Numbered from the stretch's first letter, positions 1 through 10,118 are shown. The stretch: 64,000 nucleotides of DNA from Aurantimonas sp. Leaf443 (GCF_001425575.1 NZ_LMRD01000008.1:17170-81169); one strand, 5' to 3'. Numbers and translations are program-made. Notes: generated by a model from the sequence alone, not told the origin.

Positions 1-223
1 GCAGAGGGCCGGCGCAGTCGTGCTCGTGGAAGCGGAAGGACGGCACCGTGTCGAGTTCGAGCGCCGTCGCCAGATCGCCGAGGCGTGGTCCCGCCTCGCT
101 CCAGCGGTCGAGCGCGCCCTGCAGGGTCGGCGCGACCAGAAACGCGTCGGTCGCGCGCGTCAGATCGTGCGAGACGACGACGAGGCGCCCGTCGCGCCCG
201 TGCCTGAGGGAGGCGAGCTTCAA
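1..223 (-). CDS. FAH-family hydrolase, N-terminal part (runs off window)
   Basis: The visible 74 residues start MKLASLRHGRDGRLVVVS and continue with DLTRATDAFL and FRFHEHDC, which resembles the N-terminal lobe of fumarylacetoacetate hydrolase-family enzymes (2-keto-4-pentenoate hydratase / fumarylacetoacetase-like). The catalytic C-terminal lobe lies outside the window, so the substrate cannot be judged. I chose a TTG start at 223 because it is preceded by a strong purine-rich site (AGGGGAGG) and matches the family N-terminus. The gene follows guaA on the same strand after about 260 bases. Confidence 0.72.
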   Translation of the reverse strand, partial: MKLASLRHGRDGRLVVVSHDLTRATDAFLVAPTLQGALDRWSEAGPRLGDLATALELDTVPSFRFHEHDCAGPL

Positions 224-484
224 GACGCCCTCCCCTGCCGCAGCCGAGCGGCGCCCCGCCCGCTTCGGCGGATGGCGGCGCCCTGCGGCCGGACGGGCGA
301 CGCCGCGCCCGTATCGAAGCCGCGCGAAACGCGGCGTGTCGGGATAGAACGGTTCATTGGACGGCCCTCCCAGATCCGTCCGACGAGCATGGCACCGGGC
401 ACCAAGCCCTGTCGAGACGCCGCGATCGAAAGGGCGGCGCGCCGGGCCTGGGCTTCCGCGTCTAGCGAGAGGCCGAAGGCGGGA

Positions 485-2041
485 TCATTCCCACTCGATC
501 GTGCCGGGGGGCTTGGACGTGATGTCGTAGACGACCCGGTTGATGCCCTTGACCTCGTTGATGATGCGCGTCGCGGTCTGGCCGAGGAATTCCATGTCGA
601 AGGAGTAGAAGTCGGCCGTCATGCCGTCGACGGAGGTCACCGCGCGCAGGGCGCAGACGAACTCGTAGGTGCGCCCGTCGCCCATCACGCCCACGGTCTG
701 CACCGGCAGGAGCACGGCGAAGGCCTGCCAGATGGCGTCGTAGAGGCCGGCCTTGCGGATCTCGTCGAGATAGATCGCATCCGCCTGGCGCAGGATCTCC
801 AGCTTCTCGCGGGTGATGCCGCCGGGACAGCGGATGGCGAGGCCCGGGCCGGGGAACGGGTGGCGGCCGACGAAGCGCTCGGGCAGGCCGAGTTCCTTGC
901 CGAGGACGCGCACCTCGTCCTTGAAGAGTTCGCGCAAGGGCTCGACGAGCTTCATGTTCATGCGCTCGGGCAGGCCGCCGACATTGTGGTGCGACTTGAT
1001 CGTCACCGAGGGCCCGCCGGTGAAGGAGACGCTCTCGATCACGTCCGGATAGAGCGTGCCCTGGGCCAGGAACTCGGCACCGCCGATCTTGGCGGCCTCG
1101 GCCTCGAAGGTCTCGATGAACAGGCGCCCGATCGTCTTGCGCTTGACCTCCGGGTCGACCTCGCCCTCCAGCGCGCCGATGAAGAGATCCTGCGCCTGAA
1201 CGTGGACGAGAGGGATGTTGTAGTGATCGCGGAACATGGTCACGACCTCCTCCGCCTCGTTCAGCCGCATCAGGCCGTGATCGACGAAGATGCAGGTGAG
1301 CTGGTCGCCGATCGCCTCGTGGATGAGGACGGCCGCGACGGAACTGTCGACGCCGCCCGACAGGCCGCAGATGACGCGGCCCTTGCCGACCTTGGCGCGG
1401 ATCTCCTCGATGGCCTGCTCCTTGAAGGCGGCCATGGTCCAGTCGCCGGGCAGGCCTGCGATCTTGTGGACGAAGTTGGAGATCAGCCGGGCGCCGTCCG
1501 GCGTGTGCACGACCTCGGGATGGAACTGCACGCCGTAGAAGCGGCGCGCCTCGTCGGCGATGGCCGCGAAGGGGGCGCCCGGCGAGGTTCCGACGACGGA
1601 AAAGCCCTTGGGCAGCGCGGTGACGCGGTCGCCGTGGCTCATCCAGACCTGATGGCGCGTGCCCTCGGCCCAGATGCCCTCGAAGAGCGGCGAGGCCTTC
1701 TGGACCTCGACGAAGGCGCGGCCGAACTCGCGATGCAGGCCGCCCTCGATATGGCCGCCGAGCTGGGCGCACATGGTCTGCTGGCCGTAGCAGATGCCGA
1801 GGACCGGAATGCCCGCCTCGAAGATCGCCTGCGGGGCACGCGGCGAATTCTCCTCCGTCGTCGAGGCCGGCGAGCCCGACAGGATCACCGCCTTCGGCGA
1901 GAGCCGGGCAAAGCCTTCCGCCGCGAGCTGGAACGGCACGATTTCGGAATAGACGCCGGCCTCGCGCACGCGCCGCGCGATGAGCTGCGTGACCTGGGAG
2001 CCGAAGTCGACGATGAGGACGGTGTCGGGATGCGCTGTCAT
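485..2041 (-). CDS. guaA: GMP synthase (glutamine-hydrolysing)
   Basis: A 518-residue enzyme that makes GMP from XMP, ATP and glutamine, the last step of guanine nucleotide synthesis. The N-terminal class I glutamine amidotransferase domain has its nucleophile Cys84 in GICYGQQTM and the His-Glu pair in [10 protein letters not shown]. The ATP pyrophosphatase domain follows with the PP-loop [10 protein letters not shown] near residue 230, and the C-terminal dimerisation domain ends KPPGTIEWE, as usual for GuaA. The length is normal and no key residue is missing. It is on the same strand as tspO, rsmB and, further upstream, guaB. Confidence 0.98.
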   Translation of the reverse strand: MTAHPDTVLIVDFGSQVTQLIARRVREAGVYSEIVPFQLAAEGFARLSPKAVILSGSPASTTEENSPRAPQAIFEAGIPVLGICYGQQTMCAQLGGHIEGGLHREFGRAFVEVQKASPLFEGIWAEGTRHQVWMSHGDRVTALPKGFSVVGTSPGAPFAAIADEARRFYGVQFHPEVVHTPDGARLISNFVHKIAGLPGDWTMAAFKEQAIEEIRAKVGKGRVICGLSGGVDSSVAAVLIHEAIGDQLTCIFVDHGLMRLNEAEEVVTMFRDHYNIPLVHVQAQDLFIGALEGEVDPEVKRKTIGRLFIETFEAEAAKIGGAEFLAQGTLYPDVIESVSFTGGPSVTIKSHHNVGGLPERMNMKLVEPLRELFKDEVRVLGKELGLPERFVGRHPFPGPGLAIRCPGGITREKLEILRQADAIYLDEIRKAGLYDAIWQAFAVLLPVQTVGVMGDGRTYEFVCALRAVTSVDGMTADFYSFDMEFLGQTATRIINEVKGINRVVYDITSKPPGTIEWE

Positions 2042-2131
2042 GGCGGACTTCTAGGAAAGTGCGGGACAAATGCAAGGCCGATTCGTTACTCCGGGGCATG
2101 GGACGGAGGAACTCTTCGCCATGCCGGCCCG

Positions 2132-2581
2132 CTAGTTCAGCCGAACGATGGCAAGGTTCAGGAGGCTCGCATAGGCGACCCAGGCCGCATAGGGCACGAA
2201 GCACCAGAAGGCGACGGGCTCGCGGGCGCGGGTGGCGGCCAGGAAGCCGAGGATCGCGGCGAGTAGCGCCAGGATGACCGCGAGCGCCAGACCCGGCGCC
2301 TGTGCGGTGAAGAACAGCGGCGACCAGGCGAAGTTCAGCGCCATCTGGAGCGCCCAGAGCGCCTTCGGCCGGCTCTCTCCGGTCCGCCAGACGCGCCAGC
2401 CGGCGATGGCGATGAGGATGTAGAGCACCGTCCAGGCCGGCGCGAAGACCCAGTCCGGCGGGTTGAACCAGGGCTTGTTCAGCCCTTCGTACCAGCCGCC
2501 CGGCACGTTGTTCGCCCCGATCAGCAGGCCGCCGCCGAGCGAGACGAGAAGGAAGAGAAGAAGGGCGCCCCAGCGTTTCAC
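2132..2581 (-). CDS. tspO: TspO/MBR family membrane protein
   Basis: A 149-residue protein with five predicted membrane helices and the family's tryptophan-rich signature (WFNPPDWVFAPAW, then NFAWSPLFF). TspO/MBR proteins are inner- or outer-membrane tryptophan-rich sensors that bind porphyrins; in Rhodobacter TspO modulates tetrapyrrole and photosynthesis gene expression. I chose the GTG start at 2581 because it overlaps the rsmB stop (GTGA), implying translational coupling, and gives the normal family length. The longer open frame upstream only shadows rsmB. Confidence 0.9.
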   Translation of the reverse strand: MKRWGALLLFLLVSLGGGLLIGANNVPGGWYEGLNKPWFNPPDWVFAPAWTVLYILIAIAGWRVWRTGESRPKALWALQMALNFAWSPLFFTAQAPGLALAVILALLAAILGFLAATRAREPVAFWCFVPYAAWVAYASLLNLAIVRLN

Positions 2582-3879
2582 GAGCCGGTCCTTGTCAGGA
2601 GAGCGAAGAAGAAGCCGTCCGTGCCGGTGCGGCGCGGCGTCATCGTGAGGACGGAGCCCGTCGCGACCGGCTCGACGAAGATCGCCTCGCGGCCGGCGGG
2701 AAAGACGGTCGCAAAGAGAGCCGCCGCGTCGGCGGGCCCGAAGTCCGGCCGGGCCGCGAGAAAGGCCTCGACGCGCGCGGCATTCTCCGCGCGCAGCACC
2801 GAACAGGTGATGTAGGCGAGGCGCCCGCCCGGCCGCACGAAGCGCGCGGCGGTGGCGAGCACCTTGTCCTGCTCCTCCATGCGCTTTGCGAGCTGGCCCT
2901 GGCTCAGCCGCCACTTGGCGTCCGGCCGCCTGCGCCAGGTGCCGGTGCCGGTGCAGGGCGCGTCGACGAGGACGAGATCCATCGTGCCCTCGAGCGCGGC
3001 GATATCCTCGCGCGGCGCGTGGACGATGACGTTCGACGCGCCCGCGCGCGCCAGGCGCTCGTAGATGGGCGCCAGGCGCTGGCGGTCGGCGTCGGTCGCA
3101 TGCAGGGCGCCGGAATTTTCCATGAGGGCGGAAAGCGCCAGGGTCTTGCCGCCGGCCCCGGCGCAAAGGTCCAGCACCCGCTCGCCGGGCGCGGCGCCCG
3201 ACAGGAGCGCGGCGATCTGCGAGCCCTCGTCCTGGATCTCGAAGAGGCCGGTCTGGAAGCCGGCCTCCACCTGCACGTTCGGATGGCGTCCCGCCCCCTC
3301 GATCGGCGCGATGCGCAGGCCGAGGGGCGACAGGGGCGTCGGTGCCGCCGCGAAGGGCGTGAGCATCGCTTCCACATCGGCGCGCGAGGCCTTCAGCGTG
3401 TTCACGCGCAGGTCGAGCGGCGGCCGGTCGCAGAGCGCGGCGGTCTCGGCCACCCAGTCGGCGCCGAGCGCCTCGGCGAGCGGCGCCTCCAGCCAGTCCG
3501 GCACATCCGCCCTGACCGGCCCCGGCGCCGCGTCGAGATGGCCGGCGAGGAAGCGGTCGATGACCTCGCGGGGCGGCGGGGGCGGCGCGAACCGGTCGCC
3601 TTCGAGCGCTTCGCCGAGCGCCTCGGCCGACAGGCCGCCAGCCTCCAGCGCCGCGCCGTAGACGAGCGCGGCGTGGTCCGGCATGCCCATGCGATGGGCG
3701 AGCGAGCGGCGGCGGCGCAGGACGTCGTAGACGAGATTGCCGATGGCCGAGCGGTCGCCCGAACCCGCGAAGCGATGCGAGAGGCCCCAGTCCTTCAGCG
3801 CGTCCGCCACGGGGCGGCGGCGGGCGGCCATGTCGTCGAGCACCTCGACGGCCGCGGCGATGCGTCCGCCTAGGCGCAT
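2578..3879 (-). CDS. rsmB: RsmB/NOP-family RNA m5C methyltransferase
   Basis: A 433-residue SAM-dependent cytosine-C5 methyltransferase of the RsmB/NOP2 class, acting on rRNA (16S C967 for E. coli RsmB). An N-terminal NusB-like helical region (about 1-150) precedes the Rossmann methyltransferase domain. Motif I is LDLCAGAGGKT (236-246), motif IV DAPCTGTGTWRRRPD contains Cys309, and motif VI contains Cys359 (TCSV); these are the two cysteines of the m5C mechanism. In many Alphaproteobacteria this gene sits near guaA and guaB, as here. It overlaps tspO by four bases. Confidence 0.93.
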   Translation of the reverse strand: MRLGGRIAAAVEVLDDMAARRRPVADALKDWGLSHRFAGSGDRSAIGNLVYDVLRRRRSLAHRMGMPDHAALVYGAALEAGGLSAEALGEALEGDRFAPPPPPREVIDRFLAGHLDAAPGPVRADVPDWLEAPLAEALGADWVAETAALCDRPPLDLRVNTLKASRADVEAMLTPFAAAPTPLSPLGLRIAPIEGAGRHPNVQVEAGFQTGLFEIQDEGSQIAALLSGAAPGERVLDLCAGAGGKTLALSALMENSGALHATDADRQRLAPIYERLARAGASNVIVHAPREDIAALEGTMDLVLVDAPCTGTGTWRRRPDAKWRLSQGQLAKRMEEQDKVLATAARFVRPGGRLAYITCSVLRAENAARVEAFLAARPDFGPADAAALFATVFPAGREAIFVEPVATGSVLTMTPRRTGTDGFFFALLTRTGS

Positions 3880-3939
3880 GGGAGAACTCCCCGGCCGGTG
3901 GAGCGGGCGGGATGGCGGGTGCGTGGAACGGTCAATCGA

Positions 3940-4347
3940 TCAGGCTTCGTAGGGGTTGAAGAGCTTGGCGCCGGTCGGCTCGAAATGGCGGATGTTGCGC
4001 GTGGCGACGACGAGATCGTGCTCCAGCGCGGTCGCGGCGATGAGGAGGTCCATGTCGCGGCGCTGCAGATTGGTGACGAGCCGCCCCCAGCGCATGGCGA
4101 CGGCCGTCGTGACCGGCAGCGTTCTCTTCGCATAGTCGACTTGCGTCTCGTCAAGCCAGTCCTCCAGACGCCTGAAGACTTCGACGTCCCGCCCACGCTG
4201 CTTTTCGATGCCGGCCTCGATTTCACCGAAACTGACGACGCTGACGAAGAGCCGCTCGGAATCGGTGCGCTCCAGCCAGTCCACGACACTTTGAACGGGC
4301 CTCGGACGAAACCCTTCGGAGATGACCATCGTATCGAGAAGGTACAT
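3940..4347 (-). CDS. PIN-domain toxin (VapC-like ribonuclease)
   Basis: A 135-residue PIN-domain protein of the type II toxin class. Acidic metal ligands are visible: Asp5 (MYLLDT), Glu42 (FGEIEAGI) and Asp98/Asp100 (RRDMDLLIAATA). The usual fourth position is TRN (VATRNIRHFE). Closely related plasmid-type PIN toxins end with NPYEA/NPWE, as here. VapC toxins cleave tRNA or rRNA and are neutralised by the partner encoded just upstream, three bases away. The pair sits alone between rsmB and the catalase gene and looks like a small acquired module. Confidence 0.9.
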   Translation of the reverse strand: MYLLDTMVISEGFRPRPVQSVVDWLERTDSERLFVSVVSFGEIEAGIEKQRGRDVEVFRRLEDWLDETQVDYAKRTLPVTTAVAMRWGRLVTNLQRRDMDLLIAATALEHDLVVATRNIRHFEPTGAKLFNPYEA

Positions 4348-4350
4348 CGC

Positions 4351-4626
4351 TCAGTCGAAGTCGATCTCGCGCGGAGCGAGTTCGAGCTCCATCGGGTTTC
4401 GCTTCTCGAATAGGTCTTCGCAGCCCTCGGGCAGCTTGGGCGCGCCCAGAATATGCTCGACGAAGGTCTTGGGCCGTTTCGACATCAGCTCGTAGTCGTG
4501 CGCGGAGACGACGACGACGGCCTCGCCGCCCTCCGTCGTCACGCGCTGCGGCTCGCCCTTCTGCGCGGCCTCGACCACGGCGGCGAGACTGTCCTTGGCA
4601 TCCTGAAGCGTCCAGATCGAACCCAT
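4351..4626 (-). CDS. Phd/YefM-type antitoxin
   Basis: A 91-residue antitoxin that should bind its own promoter and inhibit the PIN toxin encoded downstream. The N-terminal half (IWTLQDAKDSLAAVV, then GEAVVVVSAHDYE) is the Phd/YefM DNA-binding and dimerisation fold. The acidic tail after residue 60 is the likely toxin-wrapping segment. I chose the ATG at 4626, which has GGAG about eight bases upstream and gives the normal family length; a longer upstream extension of the frame has no support. Confidence 0.88.
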   Translation of the reverse strand: MGSIWTLQDAKDSLAAVVEAAQKGEPQRVTTEGGEAVVVVSAHDYELMSKRPKTFVEHILGAPKLPEGCEDLFEKRNPMELELAPREIDFD

Positions 4627-4714
4627 GGAAGGTCTCCGTGCCCGTTTGCGCCCAAGGATAGGCGCGACCGGGCCCCGCAACAAGACGAGAGCGATGGACG
4701 GGCGCAGAACGGCA

Positions 4715-4740
4715 AAGGGCCGGGATCGCTCCCGGCCCTT
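4715..4740 (-). terminator. Intrinsic terminator of the catalase gene
   Basis: A perfect 10-bp stem (AAGGGCCGGG / CCCGGCCCTT) with a 6-base loop lies 22 bases after the catalase stop codon and is followed on the minus strand by a short T run. It should end the catalase transcript before the antitoxin gene. Confidence 0.8.
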
Positions 4741-4762
4741 CGTCATGCGTTGCGAAGGTCGC

Positions 4763-6265
4763 CTATTCGGCGGCCTGCTGCGGCGTCTCGGCAGTGACCG
4801 AGATGGCCGGCTCGCGGCCCGTCAGCGCGGCGCGGGCGCGGCGCACGCCCGCCTCGTAGTCCGGATGGACCCGCTTGAAATGGGCGAGCTGGCGCTCGGC
4901 GATCTCCTCGGGAATGCCGCTCATCGCCGCGGCGAGATTGGCGAAGAGCCGCTCCTTCTGCCCGGCGTCGAACAGGTTGAACAGCGCCGTCACCTGCCCG
5001 TAATCGTCGTTGCCGATCCGGTGGTTGTAGCGGTCCGCGTCGCCGTGGATGCGCAGCGGCGGCTCCTTGGCGGAGGGCTGCTCGACCGGGCCGTTCACCG
5101 AGTTCGGCTCATAATAGGCGTCCGGATTGCCGGTCTTGATGCCGCCGAAGACGTTCATCTGGCCGTCGCGGTGATAGTGGTGCACCTCGTTCTTCGGACG
5201 GTTCACGGGAATCGTCTCGTAATGGGTGCCCAGACGGTGGCGATGGGCGTCCGCATAGGCGAAGACGCGCGCCTGAAGCATCTTGTCGGGCGAGTAGCCG
5301 ATGCCCGACACGATGTTGGACGGCGAGAAGGCCGCGTTCTCGATCTCGGCGAAGTAGTTCTCGGCGTTGCGGTTCAGCTCCATCACGCCGACGTCGATCG
5401 GCGGATAGTCGGCATGCGGCCACACCTTGGTGAGGTCGAACGGGTTGTACGGGGTCTTCTCCGCGTCGAGCTCGGGCATGATCTGGACCTGCACGGTCCA
5501 GCGCGGGAACTCGCCCTTCTCGATGCCGCCGAAGAGCGCTTCCTGGTAGCTCTCGCGCGTCTTGCCAATGACCTGGTCGGCCTCCTCGTTCGTGTAGTGC
5601 TTGTGGCCCTGCTGGGTCTTGAAGTGGAACTTCACCCAGTAGCGCTCGCCCGCGTCGTTCCAGAAGGAGAACGTGTGGCTGCCGTAGCCGTTCATGTGCA
5701 TCGGGTCGATCGGCAGGCCGCGGTCCGACATCAGGATCGTCACCTGATGCAGGCTCTCGGGCGAGAGCGACCAGAAGTCCCACATGGCCGTCGGCGAGCG
5801 CATGTTGGTCTTGGGGTGGCGCTTCTGCGTGTGGATGAAGTCGGGGAACTTGTAGGGGTCGCGGACGAAGAAGACCGGCGTGTTGTTGCCCACGAGGTCC
5901 CAGTTGCCCTCCTCGGTGTAGAACTTCAGCGCGAAGCCGCGCACGTCGCGCTCGGCATCGGCGGCGCCCGCCTCGCCGGCGACCGTCGAGAAGCGCGCCA
6001 GCATCGGCGTCTCGGTGCCCGGCTGGAACACCTTGGCCTTGGTATATTTGGAGATGTCGCCGGTGATCTTCAGCGTGCCGAAGGCGCCCCAGCCCTTGGC
6101 GTGGACCACGCGCTCGGGGATGCGCTCGCGGTTCTGGTGGGCCAGCTTCTCGATCAGCTGGTAGTCCTGCAGCAGCACCGGGCCGCGCTCGCCGGCGGTC
6201 CAGGAATTCTGGTTGTCGGGGACCGGAGCGCCGGCCGTCGTCGTCAGAATGGGCTTGTCAGCCAT
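4763..6265 (-). CDS. katA: Monofunctional haem catalase, small-subunit type
   Basis: A 500-residue catalase that disproportionates hydrogen peroxide. The active-site signature [18 protein letters not shown] contains the distal His55, the distal Asn is in [12 protein letters not shown] (127/128), and the proximal haem-ligand tyrosine is in [14 protein letters not shown]. Length and lack of a C-terminal flavodoxin-like domain place it in the small-subunit group. I chose the ATG at 6265, where the family N-terminus ([21 protein letters not shown]) begins; the open frame continues upstream only as a shadow of oxyR. It is transcribed divergently from oxyR, its likely activator. Confidence 0.97.
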   Translation of the reverse strand: MADKPILTTTAGAPVPDNQNSWTAGERGPVLLQDYQLIEKLAHQNRERIPERVVHAKGWGAFGTLKITGDISKYTKAKVFQPGTETPMLARFSTVAGEAGAADAERDVRGFALKFYTEEGNWDLVGNNTPVFFVRDPYKFPDFIHTQKRHPKTNMRSPTAMWDFWSLSPESLHQVTILMSDRGLPIDPMHMNGYGSHTFSFWNDAGERYWVKFHFKTQQGHKHYTNEEADQVIGKTRESYQEALFGGIEKGEFPRWTVQVQIMPELDAEKTPYNPFDLTKVWPHADYPPIDVGVMELNRNAENYFAEIENAAFSPSNIVSGIGYSPDKMLQARVFAYADAHRHRLGTHYETIPVNRPKNEVHHYHRDGQMNVFGGIKTGNPDAYYEPNSVNGPVEQPSAKEPPLRIHGDADRYNHRIGNDDYGQVTALFNLFDAGQKERLFANLAAAMSGIPEEIAERQLAHFKRVHPDYEAGVRRARAALTGREPAISVTAETPQQAAE

Positions 6266-6361
6266 CGGGAGCTTCCCTCGCTGGAATGGTTCCAGACATA
6301 CATAGGCGCTCGGGCGATAATCTCCAATCGTATTTCCAAGAGGTTGCGATCGGATTAGCTT
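6266..6361. promoter_or_regulatory. katA/oxyR divergent control region
   Basis: These 96 bases must hold both promoters. They are clearly more A/T-rich than the flanks and contain interrupted inverted repeats (CGAT...ATCG around 6315-6332; TAATC...GATTA spanning about 6318-6358). OxyR binds extended dyads of this kind, but I cannot define the exact operator by eye. Confidence 0.5.
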
Positions 6362-7261
6362 ATGGCGATGATGACCCTTCGCCAGATGCGCTACTTCGAG
6401 GCCCTGTCCCAGACGCTGCATTTCGGCCGCGCCGCGCGCCGCCTCAACATATCGCAGCCGGCCCTCTCGGCGCAGATCGCGCAGATGGAGGAACTGTTCG
6501 GCGGGCCGCTCTTCCTGCGCGGGCCGGCCGGCGTGCAGCTGAGCGCCGACGGCATCCTCGTGGGGGCGCGGGTGGCGCGTGTCCTTGCCGAGGTGCGCGA
6601 GCTCGAGAGCCTCGCCAGCGCCGGGGCCGGCCTTCTCACGGGGCGCCTGCGTCTCGGGATGATCGCCTCCGTCGCGCCCTATCTCCTGCCGCGCGTGCTG
6701 GCCCGGCTGACGCGCGACCACCCTTCCCTCGACTGCGGGGTGCGCGAGAGCGTGACCGATCGTCTCATCGACGATCTGAACGCCGGCGACATCGATTGCG
6801 CCATCCTCGCCCTGCCGGTGGAGGAGAGGGGCCTCGAAACCCTCCCGCTCTTCGAGGACGTGTTCCATCTCGCCGTGCCCGAGGGCGAGGCCGGCCGTTT
6901 CGCGGACGCCGTCGACCCGGCCACGCTGCGCGGCGAACGCATGATCCTGATGGAGGAAGGCCACTGCCTGCGCGACCAGGCGCTGCAGATCTGCCGCATC
7001 GCCGATCCCGGCGAGCGCTCGGGTTTCGGGGCGACGAGCCTTGCGACGATCCTGCGCATGGTCGCCGGCGGCCTCGGCGCCACGCTCATCCCGCAGATGG
7101 CGGTGGAGGACGAGCGCGGGCGCGGGGGCCTTGCGATCCTGCCCTTCGCGCCCCCCTCCCCGTCGCGCACCATCGCGCTCGCCTTCCGCCCCTCCACGGC
7201 GCGCCGGCGCGATTTCGAGGCGCTGGCGCAGATCCTGCGCGAGGAGCGCAGCGGGGCGTAG
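6362..7261 (+). CDS. oxyR: LysR-type peroxide sensor OxyR
   Basis: A 299-residue LysR-family activator with an N-terminal winged HTH ([14 protein letters not shown], then [13 protein letters not shown]). The regulatory domain carries the OxyR redox hallmark: Cys202 in EEGHCLRDQ and Cys211 nine residues later, matching the E. coli Cys199/Cys208 pair that forms a disulphide on H2O2 exposure. The divergent catalase gene is the obvious target. ATG codons at 6362, 6368 and 6371 are all possible starts and no strong Shine-Dalgarno decides between them. Confidence 0.94.
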   Translation: MAMMTLRQMRYFEALSQTLHFGRAARRLNISQPALSAQIAQMEELFGGPLFLRGPAGVQLSADGILVGARVARVLAEVRELESLASAGAGLLTGRLRLGMIASVAPYLLPRVLARLTRDHPSLDCGVRESVTDRLIDDLNAGDIDCAILALPVEERGLETLPLFEDVFHLAVPEGEAGRFADAVDPATLRGERMILMEEGHCLRDQALQICRIADPGERSGFGATSLATILRMVAGGLGATLIPQMAVEDERGRGGLAILPFAPPSPSRTIALAFRPSTARRRDFEALAQILREERSGA

Positions 7262-7342
7262 GAGATCCGGCCCCTCGCCCCGCCCGGCAAGGGTCCCGGC
7301 GCGGGGCGCCGCCATCTTGCGCAGCACGGCCCGCGATGCTGT

Positions 7343-7382
7343 AGCTGCCGGGCGCGGACTTGAGCTGCCGGGCGCGGACTTG
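7343..7382. repeat. Tandem 20-bp direct repeat
   Basis: Two adjacent identical 20-bp copies (7343-7362 and 7363-7382, unit AGCTGCCGGGCGCGGACTTG) lie in the gap between oxyR and the cyclase gene. This looks like a recent slippage duplication; a direct-repeat operator is possible but unsupported. Confidence 0.9.
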
Positions 7383-7488
7383 ACGGCCGCCACGAACGCG
7401 GCGCAATGCCCGGTCATCGTCTCGAGGAGGCCGACGCGCCGTCGCCCCGCTCCCGGAGCGCCTTCATCCATCGCGGGGACGCGCGGCC

Positions 7489-9255
7489 TTGACGCTCGAA
7501 CGAACCTTTTCCCAGCTGCGCGAGGCCGCCCGCAGGCGCCGCGCGCAGGAGGCGCCGGCCCAGAGCCGCCTCGTCGCGCTGCGTCGCGCCCGCAGGGCGC
7601 TGCCCAGTCTCGCCTCGCTGCGCCTCGCCTCCGGCCTCGTCCTCTTCGCCTATGCCGGCATGCATCTCGTCAATCACGGGCTCGGCAACATCTCGCTGGA
7701 AGCGATGGCCGAGGGCGCGCGCGTCAAGCGGATCGTCTGGGGCAATCCGGTGGGCACGGTCGCGCTCTACGGCGCGCTCCTCCTGCATGTCGCGCTCGTC
7801 CTCGCCAAGACGATCGACCGGCGCTCCTGGCGTCTGCCGCCCTGGCAGGTCGTGCAGATCGCCACGGGGCTCGCGGTGCCCGCCCTCCTCCTGCCCCATA
7901 TCGCGGCGACGCGCGGCACGGAGATGCTGCTCGGCCAGGAGGTCGGCTATCGCCAGCTCCTGACGCTCGCCTGGCCGAACGAGATCGTGCGCCAGACGCT
8001 GCTTCTCGCCGTCGTCTGGATCCACGGCTGCGTGGGCCTGCATTTCTGGTGGCGCCTGCGCCCGTGGTACGCCAAGGTCGCGCCCTATCTCGGCTGGGCG
8101 GCGGTCGCGGTCCTCGTCTTCGCCATCTCCGGCTTCGTCAGCGCCTCGCGCCTCGTCATCGCCGAGGACCTGCCGCGCCGCTTCCTGCCGCTGCCGGCCG
8201 TCCAGGCCATCGGCTACTGGACCGCCGAGATCCGTCTGGCCTCGCTGCTCTTCGTCGCCGCGCTCGGCGCCTATGTCGCGCTGCGCCCGCTCCTCGACCG
8301 GCTGCAGGGGCAGTTCCGCGTGACCTATCGCGGCGAGCGGCCGATGCGGGCCTCCTACGGGCCGACGCTTCTGGAGATCAGCCGCGAGGCGGGCCTCGCC
8401 CATGCCTCGGCCTGCGGCGGGCGGGCGCGCTGCTCCACCTGCCGCGTGCAGGTCCTGTCGGGGCAGGATCTTCTGGACCCGCCCGCGCCGGCCGAGGCGC
8501 GGCTCTTGGAGCGCATCTCCGCCCCGCCGGACGTGCGCCTGGCCTGCCAGACGCGGCCGCGCGCCGATATCGAGGTGCGCATGCTCGTCAATGCCGGCGA
8601 GATCTACGATCCGGCCTCGGCGTCCGACCCCTATCGCTGGGGCATGGAACGGCAGGTGGCGGTGATGTTCGCCGACCTTCGCGGCTTCACCGCCCTCACC
8701 GAGACGCGCCTCGCCTACGACGTCGTGCATTTCCTCAACGCCTATTTCGACCGCGTCGCCCGCGCGGTCGAAGGTCACGGCGGCGTCGTCGACAAGTTCA
8801 TGGGAGACGGCATGATGGCGCTGTTCTCCATCGACGAGCCGCTGCCGGCGGGCGCGCGCAAGGCGGTGGCGGCCGCCGCCGAAATGCTCGCCGTCATCGA
8901 CGCGCTGAACGCCGAACTCGAGGGCGAACTGGAGACGCCGCTGCGCATCGCCGTCGGCCTGCATTGCGGCCCGGCCATTCTAGGGCGCATCGGCGGCGGG
9001 CTCGCCGCCGCCTCCGCCTTCACCGCGCTCGGCGACACGGTCAACACCGCCGCCCGCCTCGAAGGCATCGCCAAGGCCGAGGACTGCCCGGTCTGCGTCT
9101 CGGAAGCGCTCGCCGAAGCGGCCGCGCTCGGCGAGGGGGCGGGCTCGCGCCTCACCGCCGACATCCGCGGGCGGCGCGGCGACGTGCCGGTGCGCCTCTA
9201 TGCCGACGCCGCGGCGCTTCACGCGGCGATGGGCCGGACGGTCGCCGCCGCCTGA
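7489..9255 (+). CDS. Membrane adenylate cyclase with haem-type anchor and 2Fe-2S domain
   Basis: A 588-residue three-part protein. Residues about 45-268 form six membrane helices with histidines at 59, 63, 100, 137, 179 and 185, resembling the di-haem b anchor of succinate dehydrogenase-type proteins and the 6TM anchor described for Sinorhizobium CyaC. Residues 275-365 form a ferredoxin domain with the cluster motif C309-x5-C315-x2-C318 and C353. Residues 388-560 form a class III nucleotide cyclase with metal Asp396 (FADLRGFT) and Asp440 (MGDG), adenine-type Lys436, and transition-state Asn519/Arg523 (GDTVNTAAR). I infer that quinone or redox state controls cAMP synthesis. The start is TTG at 7489, because no ATG fits. 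Confidence 0.9.
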   Translation: MTLERTFSQLREAARRRRAQEAPAQSRLVALRRARRALPSLASLRLASGLVLFAYAGMHLVNHGLGNISLEAMAEGARVKRIVWGNPVGTVALYGALLLHVALVLAKTIDRRSWRLPPWQVVQIATGLAVPALLLPHIAATRGTEMLLGQEVGYRQLLTLAWPNEIVRQTLLLAVVWIHGCVGLHFWWRLRPWYAKVAPYLGWAAVAVLVFAISGFVSASRLVIAEDLPRRFLPLPAVQAIGYWTAEIRLASLLFVAALGAYVALRPLLDRLQGQFRVTYRGERPMRASYGPTLLEISREAGLAHASACGGRARCSTCRVQVLSGQDLLDPPAPAEARLLERISAPPDVRLACQTRPRADIEVRMLVNAGEIYDPASASDPYRWGMERQVAVMFADLRGFTALTETRLAYDVVHFLNAYFDRVARAVEGHGGVVDKFMGDGMMALFSIDEPLPAGARKAVAAAAEMLAVIDALNAELEGELETPLRIAVGLHCGPAILGRIGGGLAAASAFTALGDTVNTAARLEGIAKAEDCPVCVSEALAEAAALGEGAGSRLTADIRGRRGDVPVRLYADAAALHAAMGRTVAAA

Positions 9256-9451
9256 CGCCGCAGGCCGGCGCTTCGGCGCCACGCCGACCAATTCGCCCGC
9301 CCTCCCTCGACGCGGCGCCGCCATGCGCAACCTACCGTCCCGCGGCGGATGAACGCCCTTGGCCGACGAGGTCCGGCAGACCTGCGCCCGAAGCCCGCTG
9401 GCCCGGCAGGGCCGGGACGCGGGGACCGGCCCGGCCCGAACGTGGAGACCA

Positions 9452-10072
9452 ATGATGATCGTCGTGCACAGCCTCGCCTATTCCCGCGCCGTGCGCGTCG
9501 TCTGGCTGCTGGAGGAGATCGGCACGCCCTACGACCTTCGGACCTACGACCGGACCGAGGCCTATCGCGCGCCGGAGACCCTCAAGGCGCTCCATCCGCT
9601 CGGCAAGTCGCCGGTGATCGAGGACGATGGCCTCGTCCTCGCCGAATCCTCGGCGGTGCTGCGCTACGTCAACGAGCACTATGCCGGCGGGCGCTTCGCG
9701 CCCGAGCCCGGCACGCAGGACCATGCCCGCCACGACGAATGGCTGGACGGCGCGGAAGGCTCCTTCGCCCGCTCGATCATCGCCTCGTTCTGGGCCGCGC
9801 GCAGCGGGGCGGAGATGGAGGCGCGCATGCGCGACGAGCTCGCCCGCAACATGGCCTATCTGAACGCCGTCCTGTCGGAGCGACGCTACCTCATGGGCGA
9901 CGGGCTGACGCTCGCCGACATCCAGTTCGCCTATCTCCTCGCCATGGCGGAGAAGACCGGCGCGCTCGCCCCTTACGCGGACGTCCTCACCTACTGGCAC
10001 CGGCTTTCGCGGGAACCCGCGCTGCGGCGCGCGCTCGCGAAGACCGGCCCGATGATGCCCGAGCGGCTCTGA
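9452..10072 (+). CDS. Glutathione S-transferase family protein
   Basis: A 206-residue cytosolic GST. The N-terminal thioredoxin-like domain (VVHSLAYSRAVRVVWLLEEIG) has the glutathione-binding segment PLGKSPVIEDDGLVLAESSAVLRY, with the cis-Pro and the Glu-Ser pair. The C-terminal all-helical domain includes GDGLTLADIQFAY, the family's N-capping box and Asp motif. The catalytic residue is probably Ser in SLAYSRA rather than Tyr. I start at ATG 9452 (GGAG just upstream); a longer start at 9359 would add 31 residues unlike the family. It is convergent with guaB. Confidence 0.9.
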   Translation: MMIVVHSLAYSRAVRVVWLLEEIGTPYDLRTYDRTEAYRAPETLKALHPLGKSPVIEDDGLVLAESSAVLRYVNEHYAGGRFAPEPGTQDHARHDEWLDGAEGSFARSIIASFWAARSGAEMEARMRDELARNMAYLNAVLSERRYLMGDGLTLADIQFAYLLAMAEKTGALAPYADVLTYWHRLSREPALRRALAKTGPMMPERL

Positions 10073-10086
10073 CGGACCGCCGGAGA

Positions 10087-10118
10087 GCGGGCGCCCCTGC
10101 CGCGAAGGCGGCGCCCGC
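10087..10118. terminator. Hairpin between convergent GST and guaB genes
   Basis: A perfect 9-bp stem (GCGGGCGCC / GGCGCCCGC) encloses a 14-base loop that can itself pair (GCC/GGC). It lies between the two stop codons and has no T tract, so it may be a bidirectional, Rho-assisted terminator. Confidence 0.6.

Noticed and set aside
7343..7382. CRISPR-like repeat
   Set aside because: There are only two immediately adjacent copies, with no spacers and no cas genes anywhere in the window.
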